Shown: piece after piece, positions 1-7,314 of the stretch
How positions within the stretch are numbered: the first letter of the stretch is position 1
How the letters are laid out: each line of letters opens with the position of its first letter
DNA from: Ilumatobacteraceae bacterium
GTDB taxonomy: Bacteria > Actinomycetota > Acidimicrobiia > Acidimicrobiales > Ilumatobacteraceae
Reading direction: 5' to 3'
Length of the DNA stretch: 10,807 nt
Assembly (NCBI GenBank): GCA_019090765.1
Contig: JAHRVJ010000326.1
Span: 1 to 10,807 of the forward strand
Made by a program: the position numbers and the translations under genes
The notes under the pieces: model-generated
What the model was told of the DNA's origin: nothing
Seen by the model: only the letters and a program-made list of their open reading frames with translations
The model's database searches: none

Positions 1-2
1 AG

Positions 3-1562
3 GCCGACGGAATTCTCTACACCTCCGACGGACGCGATGTCGAGATGAGTGTTGCCTCCACCAAGGCGTTTTATGCCCAGGTTGCAGCAGGGGCGCTGTT
101 GGCGTGCGCAATTGCCGAAGCTGTCGGTGGTGGCGACGAACTCCGACGATCTCAAATCCTCGCGTCGTTGCGCGAGCTGCCCGCAGCGATGCGCGAAGTC
201 TTGTCGAGGCGCGATGGAATTGCCGATGTCGCACGCCGACTGGCTCCCCCGAAGCGTTATTGGGCAGTTGTGGGCAACGGCCCAAACAAGGTGGCCGCGG
301 AAGAAGTGAGAATCAAGCTCAGCGAGCTCTGCTACAAGTCAATTGCCTGCGACTCGACTGAAGATAAGAAGCACATAGACCTGTCATCGGAGCCGCTAAT
401 TCTTGTGTGCGCCGCCGGCCTAGTTGGCTCTACCGCCGACGATGTCGCCAAGGAAGTGGCGATCTTCAAGGCCCACAAGGCAACACCGATCGTGGTCGCC
501 AACGATGGTGAAACTCGTTATGTGGCCGATGCGACGATCGAAGTTCCCGCGGTAGATCCTGCACTGGGGTTTGTGCTTTCGGCAATGGTTGGCCACTTGT
601 TCGGCTACGAGGCCGCGCTTGCGATTGATGCCTCGGCTCACTCGCTGCGCGAGGCGCGTGAGGCAATTGAGCACTTGGTCGGGGCCGAGCTTTCGGGCGA
701 CGAAGTGCTGGTCAAACTGCGTACCGATCTTCGGCAGTCAGCTGATCGTTTCCATGACGGCCTTCGCGTCGGTCTGTATAACGGGCAACTTGAGGCGTCA
801 AGCGCGACGCGATTGTTTGGCCTCTTTCGTGATGTGCTTTCGGACCGTCCTGTCGAGCAGTACCAGATTGACTCGGGCAAGGTCGGCACACCGATCGCGC
901 TAATCGATGACCTGGTCGCTGCGCTAACGAGGGCGATCGAAGAGCTGACCCGTCCCGTTGACACCATTAAGCATCAGGCCAAAACAGTCACGGTCGGGAT
1001 ATCTCGCAGCGACGAAGGCGTTATCGACAAGGCGCTTGTGCAGGCGGTGCTCTCGGCTGGTGCCGGCCGCGACGTGTTGAGTTACCGCACTCTTAAGGTG
1101 CTTGCCGACCTTGATCTGGCAGTCGCCGACGTGCGGGGGTATACGCGCTACAGCATTGACGGCGACACGATCTCGATCATCGACCGTGGAGGGATCTCCC
1201 GGGATCTTTCCAGCCGCGTCGAAAGTAACGGTGTGCTTCGAGGCACCAAGCACCGCGTCGCGTCCGAACGTGAAGTACTCGTGGCCGTGGGACGCAACGA
1301 TGGTCGAACCGTGTTGTTGATTCCTGAAGTGAAAGCGGGCGACACGACTGGGCTGACCCTGCTTCACGTGGCGTTCCACGATCGTCTTCCGGCCAAGGAG
1401 ATGCGCGCTGTCTTGCAAGGCTACGACCGGCGATACGACCGACTAGTCGACTGGGTCACAGAAACCGAAGGCCACTTCGACGAATCCGTGCTAGGAGAGC
1501 TTGGGGTCCAGGAACTCTTGATCGAACCAATCACTGATGCTGCCGAACACTGGCGTCGGTGA
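3..1562 (+). CDS. glmS: GlmS-like SIS-domain protein (glutamine-fructose-6-phosphate aminotransferase type), C-terminal part, with insertion and tail extension
   Basis: The reading frame is open from the left edge (first full codon at 3), so the N-terminus is missing. GlmS makes glucosamine-6-phosphate from fructose-6-phosphate and glutamine for peptidoglycan. Counting from the Met at 45, which is internal, residues 2-8 (SVASTKAF) match the first SIS domain signature of GlmS (VASTKAF). Residues 72-190 are the second SIS domain. By alignment to E. coli GlmS from memory, K91, E94 and H110 correspond to isomerase residues K485, E488 and H504. QAKTVTV at 311-317 matches the C-terminal AKSVTV tail, with K313 as K603. 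H110 to K313 spans 203 residues against 99 in E. coli, so about 100 residues are inserted (roughly 190-305). After the tail, where GlmS normally ends, about 190 further residues follow (316-505) that I do not recognise. Whether the glutaminase domain exists upstream is not visible. It could be a diverged paralogue rather than the housekeeping GlmS. The gene ends 24 bases before acpS. Confidence 0.8.
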   Translation, partial: ADGILYTSDGRDVEMSVASTKAFYAQVAAGALLACAIAEAVGGGDELRRSQILASLRELPAAMREVLSRRDGIADVARRLAPPKRYWAVVGNGPNKVAAEEVRIKLSELCYKSIACDSTEDKKHIDLSSEPLILVCAAGLVGSTADDVAKEVAIFKAHKATPIVVANDGETRYVADATIEVPAVDPALGFVLSAMVGHLFGYEAALAIDASAHSLREAREAIEHLVGAELSGDEVLVKLRTDLRQSADRFHDGLRVGLYNGQLEASSATRLFGLFRDVLSDRPVEQYQIDSGKVGTPIALIDDLVAALTRAIEELTRPVDTIKHQAKTVTVGISRSDEGVIDKALVQAVLSAGAGRDVLSYRTLKVLADLDLAVADVRGYTRYSIDGDTISIIDRGGISRDLSSRVESNGVLRGTKHRVASEREVLVAVGRNDGRTVLLIPEVKAGDTTGLTLLHVAFHDRLPAKEMRAVLQGYDRRYDRLVDWVTETEGHFDESVLGELGVQELLIEPITDAAEHWRR

Positions 1563-1586
1563 CTGAGGCTGGCTGACGGTGTTGGC

Positions 1587-1952
1587 ATGATCGGTATCGG
1601 CATCGACCTGGTTGACATTGATCGGTTTCGCCGCTCCCTTGAGCGGACTCCGACGATGCGCACGCGTCTGTTTACCGAAGTCGAGTTGTCGTACGTCGCA
1701 GCCCATAATGACCCGGCACCTTCGTTGGCCGCGAGATTTGCCGCCCGCGAGGCAGTAATGAAGGCGCTTGGTGTTGGTCTCGGAGCGTTCGGGTTCCACG
1801 ATGTGTGGGTCGAGCGCGCGGCATCAGGCGAACCATCGCTGATGTTCGCCGGTCGAGCGGCCGAGTTATCGACGGGAGCAGGGGTCACGCGATGGCACCT
1901 GTCGTTGACGCACACCGATCAGACTGCCGCGGCGTACGTGATTGCCGAGTAA
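1587..1952 (+). CDS. acpS: holo-[acyl-carrier-protein] synthase
   Basis: AcpS transfers the 4'-phosphopantetheine arm from CoA to a serine of apo-acyl carrier protein, switching on fatty acid synthesis in the cytoplasm. The 121-residue product has the usual length of the family. The N-terminal MIGIGIDLVDI carries the metal-binding Asp (D7). The second signature, ARFAAREAVMKALG (residues 49-62), holds the metal-binding Glu (E55). The Arg before it (R54) stands where many family members have Lys. The C-terminal LSLTHTDQTAAAYV (near 105-118) matches the family's SLSHT...A.A segment. The ATG start is chosen because the protein begins exactly at the conserved motif; only a weak purine-rich stretch precedes it. 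It lies 24 bases after the GlmS-like gene and is probably co-transcribed with it. Confidence 0.95.
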   Translation: MIGIGIDLVDIDRFRRSLERTPTMRTRLFTEVELSYVAAHNDPAPSLAARFAAREAVMKALGVGLGAFGFHDVWVERAASGEPSLMFAGRAAELSTGAGVTRWHLSLTHTDQTAAAYVIAE

Positions 1953-2015
1953 CGCCACTGTCACCGGCGGCACACGACCTGGCCCCAGTGGCTACGCCTC
2001 GTTACGCTCGGTGCG

Positions 2016-3371
2016 GTGATCCCGATTGTTACGCCGGCGCAAATGGGTGCGATTGATGCGGACGCGCCCGAGCCCGTAGAAGAACTGATCGAACGAGCTG
2101 GCCGGGCCGTTACCAGAGTTGCTCTCAACATGCTTGGCGGCACCTACGGCCGTGTGGTCAACGTGGTGGCCGGTGGCGGCAACAACGGTGCCGATGGGCG
2201 CGTTGCCGCCGCGCTCCTGAAGGCCAAGGGCCTCAATGTTCGAGTATTCGATGCGCTCGACTGCCCCGAGGCTCTGCCGCCCGCCGACCTCGTGATCGAT
2301 GCTGCTTTCGGCACTGGATTCAGTGGTGAATGGGCGGCCCCCGCCATCGGCAATGCAATGGTGCTCGCAGTCGACATCCCCAGTGGGGTCTTAGCGCTCA
2401 CCGGTGAGGCTGGCAGCGGAGTTATTCGTGCCGATAGGACGATTGTGTTTCAAGCATTGAAGCCTGGCTTGGTGTTCGGCGCCGGCGCCCAGCTGGCTGG
2501 AGAAGTCGAGGTCATCGATATCGGCCTCGACGTGTCGCGCGCCGACCAGCAGCTTGTGGAACGTTCTGACGTATCCGCCTGGTGGCCGACGAGAGCCGCT
2601 GATGCACACAAATGGAAAGGGGCGGTACGAGTCATCGCTGGCAGCCCATCGATGCTTGGCGCCGGACGACTTTGCGCGTCAGGAGCCGCTCGCTCGGGCG
2701 CGGGTCTGGTCGCGTTGTCAAGCCCCGGGATCGATCCGAGCGGACGCAGTGAGGTAGTCCAGCCGCGCATTCCTTCGTCGGACTTTGCCGAGCAAGTGCT
2801 ATCGGGCATTCATCGCTTTGGATCGCTCGTCATTGGTCCTGGGCTGGGTCGGGAAGAGTTCACCATTCCATCGGTCCGCCAAATAATCGCCGAAGCTCCG
2901 GTGCCAGTCGTGATCGACGGAGACGGCATCTTTGCGTCGGCATGGAGCGGCGACAGTGCCGGAGCGTTGCTGAGAACGCGGGGGCTGCCTACCGTAGTCA
3001 CTCCGCACGATGGAGAGTTCGCATTGCTAACGGGTGGCCCTCCCGGCCACGACCGCGTCGCCGCAGCGCGCGGGTTGGCAGCCGATATCGAGTGCACGGT
3101 GCTCTTGAAGGGGCCAACAACTGTGGTGGCCGCGCCAGGTGGTGACGTGTTGGTCGTCGACCACGGTGATCAGCGATTGGCAACTGCGGGATCCGGCGAC
3201 GTGCTTGCTGGCGTCATCGCTACGGCACTAGCTGCAGGGGTCGATCCGCTGCGCGCCGCCGCGGCGGGAGCCTGGGTTCACGCTGAGGCGGGCCGGTTGG
3301 GGACCGCCGTTGGGCTGCTCGCCGGGGACATCGTCGACCGTCTCCCTCAGGCGCTGGCTGGCCTGACGTGA
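2016..3371 (+). CDS. nnrD: bifunctional NAD(P)HX epimerase / ADP-dependent NAD(P)HX dehydratase
   Basis: This fused repair enzyme (YjeF family, Nnr) restores damaged NADHX and NADPHX. The N-terminal epimerase half (NnrE-like, about 1-190) shows AGGGNNGADGR at 52-62, a form of the usual GxGNNGGDG loop, then DAAFGTG at 95-101 and VDIPSG at 119-124. The C-terminal dehydratase half (NnrD-like, about 195-451) shows HKWKGAVRVIAGS (198-210), VIGPGLG (272-278), TPHDGEFALL (329-338), LLKGPTTVV (363-371) and AGSGDVLAG (391-399), where D395 is the expected catalytic Asp. The GTG start is chosen because it is the only start codon in this frame near the family's usual beginning (MxPxxTPAxMxAID), although no clear ribosome binding site precedes it. 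The gap to acpS is 63 bases; alr follows 9 bases after the stop. Both halves look intact. Confidence 0.95.
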   Translation: MIPIVTPAQMGAIDADAPEPVEELIERAGRAVTRVALNMLGGTYGRVVNVVAGGGNNGADGRVAAALLKAKGLNVRVFDALDCPEALPPADLVIDAAFGTGFSGEWAAPAIGNAMVLAVDIPSGVLALTGEAGSGVIRADRTIVFQALKPGLVFGAGAQLAGEVEVIDIGLDVSRADQQLVERSDVSAWWPTRAADAHKWKGAVRVIAGSPSMLGAGRLCASGAARSGAGLVALSSPGIDPSGRSEVVQPRIPSSDFAEQVLSGIHRFGSLVIGPGLGREEFTIPSVRQIIAEAPVPVVIDGDGIFASAWSGDSAGALLRTRGLPTVVTPHDGEFALLTGGPPGHDRVAAARGLAADIECTVLLKGPTTVVAAPGGDVLVVDHGDQRLATAGSGDVLAGVIATALAAGVDPLRAAAAGAWVHAEAGRLGTAVGLLAGDIVDRLPQALAGLT

Positions 3372-3376
3372 GGGGC
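3366..3376 (+). promoter_or_regulatory. ribosome binding site of alr overlapping the nnrD stop codon
   Basis: The purine-rich GTGAGGGG (3368-3375) ends five bases before the alr ATG at 3381 and contains the nnrD TGA (3369-3371). This supports the chosen alr start and suggests that translation of the two genes is coupled. Confidence 0.6.
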
Positions 3377-3380
3377 CCAG

Positions 3381-4511
3381 ATGGCTGCTGATGCGCGTTG
3401 GGCTTGGGCCGAAATTGACCTTGAGGCGATTCGGCACAACGTCGCTCACATTCGTGATGTGGTTGCACCTTCTGCTGTGTGGGCGGTGGTCAAAGCCGAT
3501 GGCTACGGTCACGGCGCAGTCGACGTCGCGCGCGCCGCGATCGATGCTGGCGCTGAGGGGCTTTGTGTAGCTCTTGTCGGGGAGGGAATCGAGCTTCGAG
3601 ATGCTGGTATCGATGCGTCGATCTTGTTGCTCAGCGAGCCACCTCCCGAAACGGCGCCGCTTGTTGTGCGCTACAGGCTGACGCCTACCGTCTACACCGA
3701 ACGCTTTGTTGAGGCGTTGGTTGACGAGCGGCCAGCCGGGATGCCGGTCCATTTGAAGATCGACACGGGCATGCAACGCGTTGGTGTCCAGCCCGAAGCG
3801 GCCGCCGCGTTCGCCCGTTTGATCGAAGAACGCTCCTCGCACGTCCGCCTGGCCGGTGTATATACCCATCCCGCGCTGGCCGACGATCCTGATGACCCAG
3901 CTACCGCTGAGCAACTAGACCGTTTCGCCGATGCTGTCAGCGTGATTCCCGACGGACCGATGCTGCACGCCGCAAATTCAGCCGGCGCGCTGGCTCACCC
4001 CGCGGCGCGGATGTCGCTGGTCAGGGTGGGAATCGCGATGTACGGGTTGTCCCCCGGTCGCGGCGTCGATCATCTGTGCACGGAGTTGCGGCCAGCGCTC
4101 GAATTGCGTGCCCGAGTCTCTTTCGTAAAGCAAGTACGCGCCGGGAGCAGAGTGTCTTACGGGCTCCGGCACACCTTTGAGCGCGACTCGATGTTGGCCA
4201 CCATTCCACTTGGCTACGCCGATGGAGTTCCGCGTCGACTCTCGTCGACCGGGGGAGAAGTGCTGATCAGGGGAGTTCGACGCCCGATCGTAGGCGTGGT
4301 CACGATGGACCAACTGATGGTCGACTGCGGCGAAGACGATGTCCAACCTGGTGATGATGTGGTGTTGATCGGAAGCCAAGACGGGCCGCTTGGCTCTCAG
4401 CAGATCACCGCTCGCGAATGGGCCGACAGTGTCGAAACCATCAGTTACGAAATTGTGTGTGGCATCAGTGAGCGGGTGCCACGCATCCCGCGACGTAGCA
4501 TCGATAGCTGA
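3381..4511 (+). CDS. alr: alanine racemase (PLP-dependent)
   Basis: Alr interconverts L- and D-alanine and supplies D-alanine for peptidoglycan. The 376-residue product has the family's usual length. The N-terminal TIM-barrel part begins with WAEIDLEAIRHN (9-20) and contains AVVKADGYGHG (35-45), where K38 is the Schiff-base lysine for pyridoxal phosphate. LKIDTGMQRVG (125-135) is also typical. In the C-terminal beta domain, SYGLRHTF (259-266) supplies the second catalytic base, Y260. GYADGVPR (278-285) and VVTMDQLMVD (306-315) are further family signatures. It starts 9 bases after nnrD behind a good ribosome binding site. Its TGA is immediately followed by the tsaE ATG. The Alr-TsaE-TsaB-RimI-TsaD order is common in actinobacteria. 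Confidence 0.97.
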   Translation: MAADARWAWAEIDLEAIRHNVAHIRDVVAPSAVWAVVKADGYGHGAVDVARAAIDAGAEGLCVALVGEGIELRDAGIDASILLLSEPPPETAPLVVRYRLTPTVYTERFVEALVDERPAGMPVHLKIDTGMQRVGVQPEAAAAFARLIEERSSHVRLAGVYTHPALADDPDDPATAEQLDRFADAVSVIPDGPMLHAANSAGALAHPAARMSLVRVGIAMYGLSPGRGVDHLCTELRPALELRARVSFVKQVRAGSRVSYGLRHTFERDSMLATIPLGYADGVPRRLSSTGGEVLIRGVRRPIVGVVTMDQLMVDCGEDDVQPGDDVVLIGSQDGPLGSQQITAREWADSVETISYEIVCGISERVPRIPRRSIDS

Positions 4512-5024
4512 ATGCTTGATCTCTGTTCCTCGTCACTTGAAGACACCCACGCGATCGCCGGGTCGCTGGCGGGGCTATCGCGGGCTGGCGACATCATCGT
4601 GTTGTCTGGAGAAATGGGTGCAGGAAAGACAGCATTCGCTCAAGGCTTTGGATCAGCGCTCGGAGTTTCAGAGCCGATTACCTCTCCGACCTACACCCTG
4701 GTGCACAGCTATGACATCAACCGCGATGCACCAGCTGGGCACGGCCCACAATCGGTAACGTTGCACCACGCGGATCTGTATCGGCTCAACAGCACTACCG
4801 AGGTGGCCGAACTGGCACTGGAGGAGTTGGCTGAGTATCGAGGCATTGTGTTGGTCGAGTGGGGGGATGTCGTTGAGTCGCTCTTCGGAGAACATCTAGT
4901 GGTTCACCTCGAGCCTGACGTCGATCGCGAAGAGGCTCGCACGATCGACCTATCCGCGGCCGGTCAATCGTGGGCAGCCCGGTGGGGCCGCCTCACCGAC
5001 GCCACGAGGGAGTTCGCATGCTGA
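4512..5024 (+). CDS. tsaE: tRNA threonylcarbamoyladenosine biosynthesis ATPase TsaE
   Basis: TsaE is the P-loop ATPase that drives the TsaB-TsaD complex during synthesis of t6A at position 37 of tRNAs reading ANN codons. The Walker A motif GEMGAGKT lies at 33-40. SPTYTLVHSY (58-67), HADLYRL (86-92) and VEWGD (115-119) are the other family signatures. At 170 residues it is near the usual 150-170, and the stretch 68-82 (DINRDAPAGHGPQSV) looks like a small insertion before the HADLYRL strand. The ATG directly follows the alr stop (TGAATG), so translation probably continues by reinitiation. Its own stop lies inside the start region of tsaB, overlapping it by 7 bases. TsaC/Sua5, which makes the threonylcarbamoyl-AMP precursor, is not in the window. 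Confidence 0.96.
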   Translation: MLDLCSSSLEDTHAIAGSLAGLSRAGDIIVLSGEMGAGKTAFAQGFGSALGVSEPITSPTYTLVHSYDINRDAPAGHGPQSVTLHHADLYRLNSTTEVAELALEELAEYRGIVLVEWGDVVESLFGEHLVVHLEPDVDREEARTIDLSAAGQSWAARWGRLTDATREFAC

Positions 5025-5713
5025 TTCTCGGAATTGAAACGGCGACTGAGCGGGTGAGTGTCGCAATTGGTGGGCACGAGGGTGTGATTGGACTGTTTGA
5101 GGTCACCAAGGGCCGCCGTCATGCCGAGACGATTGTTCCCGCAATCGAATTCGTTTGCCGACAGAGCGGCATCGATCTCGAGGAGATCAGTGTCGTCGCG
5201 GTCGACGTCGGGCCTGGCCTATTCACCGGTATGCGGGTTGGGCTGGCGTCGGCCAAAGCCATCGCTCAGGCACTGAATGTGCCGATGATCGGTATCTCAT
5301 CGCTTGATCTGCTGGCGTTCCCGTGCCGTCTCACCGATCGAGTCGTGGTGCCGGTGATCGACGCGCGAAAGAACGAAGTGTTCTATTCGATGTACCGCCA
5401 AGTGCCCGGCGGCGTGCAGCAAGTGTCTGAGCCGACGGTCGGCCCGGTTTCGGAACTTGTCGCAGACCTGCTGGCACGCAGCCAAGACGTGTTGTGTGTT
5501 GGTGATGGAGCGTTGCGCTATCGCGAGGAAATTCTTGAAGGGTTCCACTGCGAGATCGGTGGCGATGCTCAACCCTCCGCAGCACAGTTGGTGCAGCTCG
5601 CGCATGCTCGCGCGCTGCGCGAAGACTGGGTTAACTCGTGGGAGATTGAGCCGATCTATTTGCGGGCACCCGATGCCAAAATCAATTGGTCAACGAGGGC
5701 GACTCGGGCATGA
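5018..5713 (+). CDS. tsaB: tRNA threonylcarbamoyladenosine biosynthesis protein TsaB
   Basis: TsaB is the non-catalytic ASKHA-fold partner that scaffolds TsaD and TsaE in t6A synthesis. The 231-residue protein begins MLILGIETAT, the family's typical first strand. VGPGLFTGMRVG (64-75) followed by ASAKAIA is the diagnostic TsaB motif. VIDARKNEVFYS (113-124) and PIYLRAPDA (212-220) are also characteristic. A longer reading frame begins at 4970, but the ATG at 5018 is preferred: GAGGGA (5006-5011) stands 6 bases upstream, and the 16 extra residues do not fit the family. It overlaps the end of tsaE by 7 bases, and its TGA overlaps the rimI start as ATGA. It lacks the metal-binding HxxxH of TsaD, as expected for TsaB. 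Confidence 0.96.
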   Translation: MLILGIETATERVSVAIGGHEGVIGLFEVTKGRRHAETIVPAIEFVCRQSGIDLEEISVVAVDVGPGLFTGMRVGLASAKAIAQALNVPMIGISSLDLLAFPCRLTDRVVVPVIDARKNEVFYSMYRQVPGGVQQVSEPTVGPVSELVADLLARSQDVLCVGDGALRYREEILEGFHCEIGGDAQPSAAQLVQLAHARALREDWVNSWEIEPIYLRAPDAKINWSTRATRA

Positions 5714-6267
5714 GCGCTATCGAGCGACTCCTACGTCGCGAAGCCGACCAAACCCAAACATTCAATGAGCTAGTGATTTCCCCCATGCGCCGTCGCGACC
5801 TGCGGGCCGGGGTTCTGGAGATTGAGGGCGCCAGCCATAAGCACCCATGGTCACGGGGCGTCTTCCAGAGCGAAGTCGACCAGATGAAGTCGGGCACCCG
5901 TCATTACCTGGTGGCCCGAAGGAGCCGCGGGATTGTCGGTTATGCCGGGCTCTGGTTAGCTCCTGACGTTGCTCACATCACAAACGTTGCAGTCCAACCT
6001 GCCGGTCGGCGGGAGGGTATTGCAACCGTGTTGCTGCTCGAATTGGCCGACATCGCGATCGGCCGCGACTACAGCGCGTGGACGCTTGAAGTGCGGGTGT
6101 CAGGCCAGGGGGCCCAGGAGCTATATCGGCGATTTGGGTTTGCGCCAGCAGGGGTAAGGAAGCGCTACTACGAAAAAACTGAGGACGCGATCGTTATGTG
6201 GTGCAACGAGATCCAGAGTGACGAATACGGCGAGCGTCTCACTCAGATCCGCGAGGGGGTGTCGTGA
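5710..6267 (+). CDS. rimI: ribosomal-protein-alanine N-acetyltransferase RimI-like (GNAT family)
   Basis: RimI acetylates protein N-terminal residues, classically alanine of ribosomal protein S18, using acetyl-CoA. Counting from the ATG at 5710 (185 residues), the GNAT domain runs from about 23 to 165. It shows HPWSRGVF (45-52), the substrate-loop motif of RimI, and the acetyl-CoA loop VAVQPAGRREGIAT (93-106). LEVRVS (126-131), with Glu 127, is followed by AQELYRRFGF (135-144) and the tail signature GVRKRYY...EDAIVMW. The usual SN after R is SG here. The ATG at 5710 is chosen because it makes the ATGA overlap with tsaB and has GAGGG about 10 bases upstream; a TTG at 5686 would add 8 residues. 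About 22 residues precede the canonical domain, so the ATG at 5785 remains a less likely alternative. The stop overlaps the tsaD start as GTGA. Confidence 0.9.
   Translation: MSAIERLLRREADQTQTFNELVISPMRRRDLRAGVLEIEGASHKHPWSRGVFQSEVDQMKSGTRHYLVARRSRGIVGYAGLWLAPDVAHITNVAVQPAGRREGIATVLLLELADIAIGRDYSAWTLEVRVSGQGAQELYRRFGFAPAGVRKRYYEKTEDAIVMWCNEIQSDEYGERLTQIREGVS
6253..6259 (+). promoter_or_regulatory. ribosome binding site of tsaD
   Basis: The GAGGGGG lies inside the end of rimI, four bases before the GTG at 6264. It supports that GTG as the tsaD start rather than a downstream codon. Confidence 0.55.
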
Positions 6268-7292
6268 CCTCTGAACTGAGCGTCGACGATTCGACTTTGG
6301 TACTTGGAATTGAAACAAGCTGCGACGAAACCGCGGCAGCGCTGGTGATGGGCGGACTCGACGTTGTGTCGAGTGTCGTCTCAACTCAGATCGAACTCCA
6401 CGCCGACTTCGGTGGCGTCGTACCTGAGATTGCGTCGCGGGCCCACCTTGAAGTGCTCAACCCGGTGGTTGCACGAGCGATCGTTGAATCGGGTGTCGAA
6501 GCTGAGCGCATTGACGCGGTGGCCTGCACGGTTGGTCCTGGCCTAATCGGGGCATTGCTGGTCGGAGTATCGGCTGCCAAGTCACTGGCCCTCGCGTGGG
6601 ATGTTCCATTTATTGGTGTCAATCACATGGAAGCCCACCTCTATTCGTCGTTCCTCGAAGATCCGTCCCTTGAGTTCCCGCTGCTCGTCATGCTGGTTTC
6701 GGGCGGCCACACCATGTTGATTGAAATGCAAGATCACGGCTGCTACCGCCTGGTGGGGCAAACAATTGACGACGCCGCAGGCGAGGCCTTCGACAAGGTC
6801 GCCAGGTTTCTCGATCTCGGTTATCCGGGCGGTCCTGCAATCGACGAAGCCGCACTACGGGGAGACCCAGAAGCAATCCGCTTCCCGCGGGCAATGCTCA
6901 ACGACGGCTACAACTTCTCCTTCAGCGGATTGAAAACCTCCGTTATGAACTACGTCCGCAAACACCCTGACGTTTCATCCGACGACGTCGCTGCTTCCTT
7001 CCAAGCTGCTGTTGTTGACGTGCTGGTCACCAAGGCTCGCCGCGCGGCTGCCGAAATCGGCGCTACCGGAATCGTGCTAGGTGGTGGTGTCGCCGCCAAC
7101 TCGTTGCTGCGGGAGGAGACGCTTGGAGCCTGCGGTGAAGACGGCATCCAAGGATTTCTGCCGAGTCGGTCAATGTGCACGGACAACGCCGCCATGATCG
7201 CAGCCGCGGGCTGGCATCGGTTGCGCTCTGATGGGCCGACGCCCCTCAACGTCGGGGCTATTCCTAACTTGCGCCTGTCGTTTATTGACTAA
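6264..7292 (+). CDS. tsaD: tRNA N6-adenosine threonylcarbamoyltransferase TsaD
   Basis: TsaD is the catalytic subunit that transfers threonylcarbamoyl from its AMP adduct to N6 of A37 in tRNA. The 342-residue product has the usual length. It begins with the ASKHA strand LVLGIETSCDETAAAL (12-27). HMEAH (121-125) gives the two metal-binding histidines, and CTDNAAMIA (305-313) contains the third ligand, D307. VSGGHTML (145-152), DDAAGEAFDKVAR (169-181), YPGGP (187-191) and FSGLKT (220-225) are further signatures of the family. The GTG start at 6264 overlaps the rimI stop by 4 bases and is preceded by GAGGGGG (6253-6259). It is the last gene of the overlapping alr-tsaE-tsaB-rimI-tsaD series. Confidence 0.97.
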   Translation: MTSELSVDDSTLVLGIETSCDETAAALVMGGLDVVSSVVSTQIELHADFGGVVPEIASRAHLEVLNPVVARAIVESGVEAERIDAVACTVGPGLIGALLVGVSAAKSLALAWDVPFIGVNHMEAHLYSSFLEDPSLEFPLLVMLVSGGHTMLIEMQDHGCYRLVGQTIDDAAGEAFDKVARFLDLGYPGGPAIDEAALRGDPEAIRFPRAMLNDGYNFSFSGLKTSVMNYVRKHPDVSSDDVAASFQAAVVDVLVTKARRAAAEIGATGIVLGGGVAANSLLREETLGACGEDGIQGFLPSRSMCTDNAAMIAAAGWHRLRSDGPTPLNVGAIPNLRLSFID

Positions 7293-7312
7293 CGCTGCGT
7301 CGGTGTCGTAAT
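7285..7312 (+). promoter_or_regulatory. possible weak promoter for dusB-maf
   Basis: TTGACT (7285-7290) resembles a -35 box and overlaps the tsaD stop codon. After a 16-base spacer, CGTAAT (7307-7312) shares only the last four bases with TATAAT. It would start a transcript near 7319 with a leader of about 43 bases. The match is weak and this gap may simply be read through from tsaD. Confidence 0.22.
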
Positions 7313-7314
7313 CG

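Noticed and set aside
3228..3914. A 228-codon minus-strand frame crossing the nnrD end and alr start.
   Set aside because: It spans two well-supported genes on the other strand and their junction, and its translation is rich in Arg and His like other shadow frames here.
4970..5017. A longer N-terminus for tsaB starting at 4970.
   Set aside because: The extra 16 residues overlap tsaE coding sequence and do not fit TsaB, whose first strand begins at the ATG at 5018 behind a ribosome binding site.
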